A stretch of DNA of 64,000 bases from positions 2,356,001 through 2,420,000 of the forward strand of contig JAXBDG010000004.1 of the NCBI GenBank assembly GCA_036320915.1. The letters run 5' to 3'. Positions within the stretch are counted from its first letter, which is position 1. Each line of letters starts with the position of its first letter. Below are positions 60,801 to 64,000 of this stretch, in pieces. Both the position numbers and the translations under genes were made by a program. Origin of the DNA: Linnemannia elongata. Taxonomy: Eukaryota; Mortierellomycota; Mortierellomycetes; Mortierellales; Mortierellaceae. A model generated the notes under the pieces. The model did not search any database, was not told the DNA's origin, and saw only the letters and a program-made list of their open reading frames with translations.

Positions 60801-61539
60801 GATTCATATCCGAATGTCAGATGGACACTTTTCGTTGACGGCCAGGGACACGATTGAGAATATCCGGCAGGAGCTCATGTGGCAGATTGGGATGTCCGAT
60901 CCTACCATTGCTCCTACTGCTGCAGATACGATGGACCATGCGGCCGATGGAGGCAGTGGAGGTAGTATTAGCGGTAGTACACCACTTCTTGCCAAGAAGC
61001 AAGGACGCCTGTCAATTGAACAATGTCGCACTCGGGCCCTGAACCACCGTCGGGCTCTTCAGGAGCAACTCTTGCAGCAGCAGCAGCAGCAGCAGGATCG
61101 AGAGCGCGAACGCGAACTAGGCCATCCTCTCATGAAATCGCCTCCCTCTTCCAACCAAGAACAACAACAACAGCCATTAATGCAAATCCCAACTACCGAC
61201 TCTGACCCGACCTCTCAACCAAAACGACGATCTAACGGCCGCTATACACCCATCTACCTCGCCACTGATGCACACCGGCCCCGGTCAAATCCCATCTTCG
61301 ACCGCCTCTTCGCCACGTTTGACTGCATTTTCACCCTCGACGATTTCACAGAAGACCTAGAGCCGTTGACGCAGTACCGGAACCCGGAGGATGGAACATT
61401 GATGACCAAGTTCTTGATCCCAATGGTGGATGCGATGGTTGTTGCAAAGGCAGCGGCGTTCTTTGGGACACCAGCTAGTACGTTCTCGAATTATATTCAA
61501 AGGCAGTTGAGGCCTGCCTATACGGGGCTTTATGATTGA
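57841..61539 (+). CDS. Large type II membrane O-fucosyltransferase-like protein
   Basis: Single exon, 1232 aa. A short basic N-terminus and one hydrophobic helix (RRLWILLVPVVNFIFLFLFV) indicate a Golgi-type signal anchor. At about 245-285 lies YITFLPHSGFHNQRTELENA then LLARLLNRTLIMPKVYLGPP. This resembles the first GDP-fucose-binding segment of protein O-fucosyltransferases (F/N-N-Q-R...ETAL). After roughly 500 residues of acidic and Gln-rich low complexity come ECLQYESWTMTDWDLFFDLD, then FVGIHIRMSDGHF (H989-R991-D994, the HxRxxD arrangement) and YLATDAHRPRSNPIFDRLF. The tail FLIPMVDAMVVAKAAAFFGT is the typical SxxS-like end region of the fold. The glycosyltransferase activity is inference. 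Confidence 0.7.
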   Translation: MMSILAYRRRLWILLVPVVNFIFLFLFVFSPSSLPRLPRQFSLFSKASIQQQHQVAERVVEDLPPGTFEHITFQLKDDNPSTSQFNQPPADGSDAVGDEAGGGVPGAGAGAAAEGGVGYNYLLEQRKLVEGIRLKPLPQHLITTYRPGYLLSHSRDKQSLEDNSTDVEEPTSATEGGAVDPPHLHDSQAIFPHPPNHGVSQQQQIQEIPKAGKGESTIKNNAEWRDEEEEEEEEERRINQDPTTKYITFLPHSGFHNQRTELENALLLARLLNRTLIMPKVYLGPPMPWLTFPMLHSRLLYQTKIGLEHCRAIIESQVEFGEDEEDESLDGRMVGGKEEQEEGRDHPQESLSPQPKDAVRLEEPLVLPVPLQESKEVTPDPAGSIIEPETKDGIYVGRGADLPERLATTLDGQQVIPAVIFADMEEAANSRPDSESMNQSMPDTAEAEMEVGEGEDEAEEEEENFQSWIEEPDEEDLDRVRIATGDGDLGNIMDLEEEQEGVEEEEEEEEKEDEGAEGFDQIKDWSQTVGDGEDDEVGNSDFETEQRRQRQRQAGGYDYERDPSSFQLGILDDDEEDEGVDDQDDDFDWRPEYYTLRQQQQKHRYRYGRQKQRQRFHGSPGGEKSGRLLTQQMQMDVEGAALPLYLPAPERPIDQKAATGLRFEKRSTPTGPPLLDPSRLEKRQLAGQYAFQQQQEQPQQQYEPMPSEQQQYHRPPSTAASATAAKKKESSRLMQWSPLPAECLQYESWTMTDWDLFFDLDPLRHYVRILTRESMSMAYLESQFNITFLYPEEPIVASATDAVTVESQDKNSASELKPSTADGDAESDGNEADKEGEGDATEDTESDTGDDSEKPKPPLLRSEADVLFFDDTSLYDYRFSESPNATESLKTRSKFVQEFTIDWLAQRPERLIHLGSIFGTGRVAIESLEAKAWLQMIRDHLIIRTEILQTTSQRIADKISGRVEEDVGRNGGGMSEAGEPMEAGFVGIHIRMSDGHFSLTARDTIENIRQELMWQIGMSDPTIAPTAADTMDHAADGGSGGSISGSTPLLAKKQGRLSIEQCRTRALNHRRALQEQLLQQQQQQQDRERERELGHPLMKSPPSSNQEQQQQPLMQIPTTDSDPTSQPKRRSNGRYTPIYLATDAHRPRSNPIFDRLFATFDCIFTLDDFTEDLEPLTQYRNPEDGTLMTKFLIPMVDAMVVAKAAAFFGTPASTFSNYIQRQLRPAYTGLYD
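61074..61095 (+). repeat. (CAG)n poly-Gln tract in the O-fucosyltransferase-like gene
   Basis: Seven consecutive CAG codons in a Gln-rich linker between the HxRxxD motif and the C-terminal block. Confidence 0.85.
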
Positions 61540-63014
61540 GGTTGAGAGGGGGAAGGTGTTAGGTAGGATGGAGAGGAGGGGGGAGGAGGGGAGGTTTCAT
61601 AGATTACGTTCTTTGGCTTCGTTTGCTTTTTTCATAATACACCAACACAGCTTTTCATTCTCACGCCGAAAGTGAAAGGATGGTTATGAAAAACATAAGA
61701 CTCAAATACGTGAGAACGAAACGTAGGAATTTGAAGAAAACACAAAAAAGACAAACGACAAGGTCAACGAGGTTTTTTTTCCCACCGAACAAATAGAAGG
61801 GACGTCATACATGATAGAATGAACCATGACCTTAACGCCAAATGCGAATCAAAGAGAGGAGGAGGGGGGGGGGGGGACGAAGATACGCAAAAGTATTCAG
61901 AGCAAAGAAAAGATGAAGAAAAAAGAGCGTGAGAGTGAGAATGGATGACCCCCATCCTAACGTGTTTTTGTGTGCAAAAAAAAAAAAAAAAAAAGATAAG
62001 GGGGGGGGGTGGGCTAATGCATGTCGAAGCAAGCGCATTCCTACAGAAAAGAGAAGAGAAAAACGCGCGTCCTGCTAAAAAAAAAAAAAAAAAAGGTGCT
62101 CATCCAGGTGTTCAGTTGAAGAGCTCGTATTATTGCTTGCAATGAAGATCCACTCAAAACAAGGAAGCAAACAACGTCCTTTATGGAACGGGGTTTTTCA
62201 CTCTAGGGGCATGGATAGCGACCAGGGCTGATTGGTCTTGAAAAGTATGGGAGGTGCGAGCATGCATGCATGTCTGTCTACTCAAGCATAGGTCAAAGCA
62301 GTGTAGATAGACTATACAAAGCAAGCAGAGCTGAAAAGGTCGAGAATCAGGTAGGAAAAAAATTAGCGTGAAATGCTTCAAGGGGGGAAGGGGAAGCAAG
62401 TGATTGTGCCCTGGCTTCTTTTTTTCTTTCCTTTCCCCTCGCGTCCATGAAGACGTGACTGAAGGTGTTTCGAGGACGCGAAAATGCATTATGCAAAACA
62501 GCAAGCAAAACGAAGAAAAAAAAAAGAGACAATAGAGGTAAATGGCAGGGGGATTGGGGGGTATTCGCTATCATTCGCCAGCTGGTTGCTGAAGGCGAAG
62601 GGTGGAAGATTGCTGTTTTCTTTGGTGAGGAGTGGAGGTTAATGTTAAACCAAGGCCATGCGGTGGGAACAAAAAAGATAGCATTTTCAGCATGGTCCTC
62701 TATCCACTCATACCAAGCAAACAACAAGCAAAGAAGGACTATTCTCGTCCTCTTCCTCCTTAGCATGCGCACACGCGTTGCGTTTTTGACGCTTTTCAAT
62801 CTCAAATCTGCTTTGCAACCCCCTAGATTTTTTTAAAAAATAAAAAGCAATGCGCCTAATGATGGCATAAATACCTTCTTATTCTCCTTCGACCGTTCAC
62901 CTCCTTTCATTCTTTTTCAACCTTCTTCTCACTCTCTTTCACTCTTCCTTTCCCCAACCTACATACCATCAATCAAACAAAAACAACCGCAAAAAAAACA
63001 CACACACTCCCACA
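61540..63014 (+). other. Intergenic region with homopolymer tracts
   Basis: About 1.5 kb with poly-G (about 61864-61876 and 62001-62009), poly-A and poly-T runs. No gene is seen. The last about 150 bp carry a TATA-like element and a CT/CA-rich leader. Confidence 0.5.
62866..62873 (+). promoter_or_regulatory. TATA-like element of the lactone oxidase-like gene
   Basis: CATAAATA about 149 bp upstream of the ATG, followed by a CT-rich initiator region and an ACA-rich leader. Confidence 0.4.
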
Positions 63015-64000
63015 ATGACCAACGATAACGTTACCCAGCATCAAGCTCAAGAGCCTGAAACCGTCACCAATGCCAAACTCGGATCCCCCTTGGCCATCGT
63101 CGACGGCGTTTCCTTCTCTGGCGGAGACGAGTGGACAAACTACGGCGGTAACCTGACCGTCCAGACCGAACGTGTCTTCTATCCCAAAACCCTCGAGGAC
63201 CTCAAGGTGATCGTCCGCGAGGCCCACAACGATAACAAGAAGGTCCGCTGTGTCGGTTCTGGCCACTCTTGGTCGGCCACCGCTGTCACGCCCGATTACA
63301 TGGTCTCTGTGAATGGGATGGACAAGATCCATAAGCCAGTTCGGGATGCCAGTGGGTGGACGGTGACCTTGGAGACTGGAGTGTTGGTGTCGCAGTTGGA
63401 TGCATTCTTGAGGGCGCATAATCCCCCATTGGCCGTGTCCTCCATGGTCCTTCCTGATGTCGTGAGTTGTCTTTTCCTTTTGTTTGTCCTTATTCGCTGT
63501 TCTTTTTCATCGACTGCTTCCTCTGTGCAACAACTATGTGTCGACGAGTCGTATCAATCAATCCACCAGTGCGCTAGTGCCTCCCCTTGCCCCAAATAAT
63601 GTATTTGCTTCGTTGTCCCCCTACCCCCCTACTCCTGAACCTCAATTTTATGCAGATGATGGATAGCGGGTCGCCCCTCGGCTTTGCTGCGCCTGAGTGG
63701 GAACAAAAAAAAAACCAAAAATTAATGTCCCTCTAACCCCTCATTGTTCTCTTCTCCCTTCAATGATCTTTTTCAGGTCCGCTTTGGAGGTATCCTCACC
63801 ATGGGCTGCGTAAGTTCCATTCATCACCGCTTATTCTTTCTCATTTCCGATGCTCCTTGTAACTATGCTCATCTCCAACCATAATAGCTAACACCCTCAC
63901 AACTTCATTCTTTTGAACAACAATACATGTTCTAGCACGGCGCAGGCTTGAACTCGAGAACATTGTCGGACACGATCACCGAGATGACGATTGTCAACGC
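63015..64000 (+). CDS. FAD-linked sugar-lactone oxidase-like protein (GULO/ALO type), 5' part
   Basis: Exons 63015-63461, 63777-63809 and 63936 onward (running off the window), phases 0 and 0. The PCMH/VAO-type FAD domain is clear: NYGGNLTVQTERVFYPKTLE, VRCVGSGHSWSATAVT (pyrophosphate-binding loop), LETGVLVSQLDAFL, then VRFGGILTMGC joined to HGAGLNSRTLSD. Family members oxidise L-gulono- or D-arabinono-1,4-lactone to ascorbate or erythroascorbate. The middle exon is only 33 nt and the histidine-containing CHGAG motif straddles the next junction. The C-terminal ALO domain with the catalytic residues is outside the window, so the substrate is open. No signal peptide or membrane segment is seen in this part. 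Confidence 0.75.

Overview
This 64 kb window comes from the nuclear genome of a filamentous fungus. The genes carry several short introns each (mostly about 50-170 bp, GTAAGT/GTATGT donors, CAG/TAG acceptors, occasional TACTAAC-like branch sites). Coding exons favour C at the third codon position, and the intergenic DNA is rich in homopurine/homopyrimidine and homopolymer tracts. The gene set (class C type GPCR, Pcl-type cyclin, Doa10, Rds1/ferritin-like secreted protein, intron-rich ABCC transporter) and the low-complexity Q/S/T-rich insertions fit an early-diverging lineage such as Mortierellomycota/Mucoromycota. That placement is inference, not a database result. No rRNA, tRNA, CRISPR array or intact transposon was recognised.

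Layout. 0-2 kb: 3' part of a class C-like GPCR (+). 2.1-3.2 kb: POLD4-like small subunit of DNA polymerase delta (-). 4.7-8.1 kb: Pcl/Pho80-type cyclin (-). 8.1-12.9 kb: a gene-poor stretch holding only a possible two-exon microprotein. 12.9-15.2 kb: RRM/RGG-type RNA-binding protein (+). 15.5-18.5 kb: patatin-domain (Tgl3/4/5-type) lipase (-), rebuilt here from ten exons. 19.7-21.0 kb: NADP-dependent MDR-family enone/alkenal reductase (+). 23.6-28.2 kb: PA-domain transmembrane RING-H2 ubiquitin ligase (+). 28.5-36.3 kb: 13-exon ABCC-type transporter with degenerate ATPase motifs (-). 37.6-43.6 kb: DOA10/MARCH6-type ER ubiquitin ligase, 11 exons, one with a GC-AG intron (-).

The Doa10 gene is divergent from SWT1, a PIN-domain RNA endonuclease (+, 44.0-46.2 kb). 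From inside SWT1 exon 2 to about 48.6 kb the DNA is tandemly duplicated (second copy about 48.6-51.8 kb). Each copy carries a secreted ferritin-like (Rds1-type) gene on the minus strand. The second copy also carries a broken SWT1 3' fragment with a 150 bp insertion. Then follow a PTS1-tagged enoyl-CoA hydratase/isomerase (-, 51.8-52.7 kb), divergent from an acyl-CoA (methylcrotonoyl/propionyl-type) carboxylase carboxyltransferase subunit (+, 53.3-55.6 kb). After these come an unrecognised intronless 476-aa protein (+), a 1232-residue type II membrane O-fucosyltransferase-like protein (+), and the 5' part of a sugar-lactone oxidase-like flavoprotein (+, running off the end).

Functional themes: two membrane ubiquitin ligases (PA-RING and Doa10) flank the ABC transporter. 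Lipid and acyl-CoA metabolism appears several times (patatin lipase, enone reductase, peroxisomal hydratase, carboxyltransferase). Most coordinates of multi-exon genes were derived by hand from splice signals and reading-frame continuity; all rebuilt models stay in frame from start to stop.
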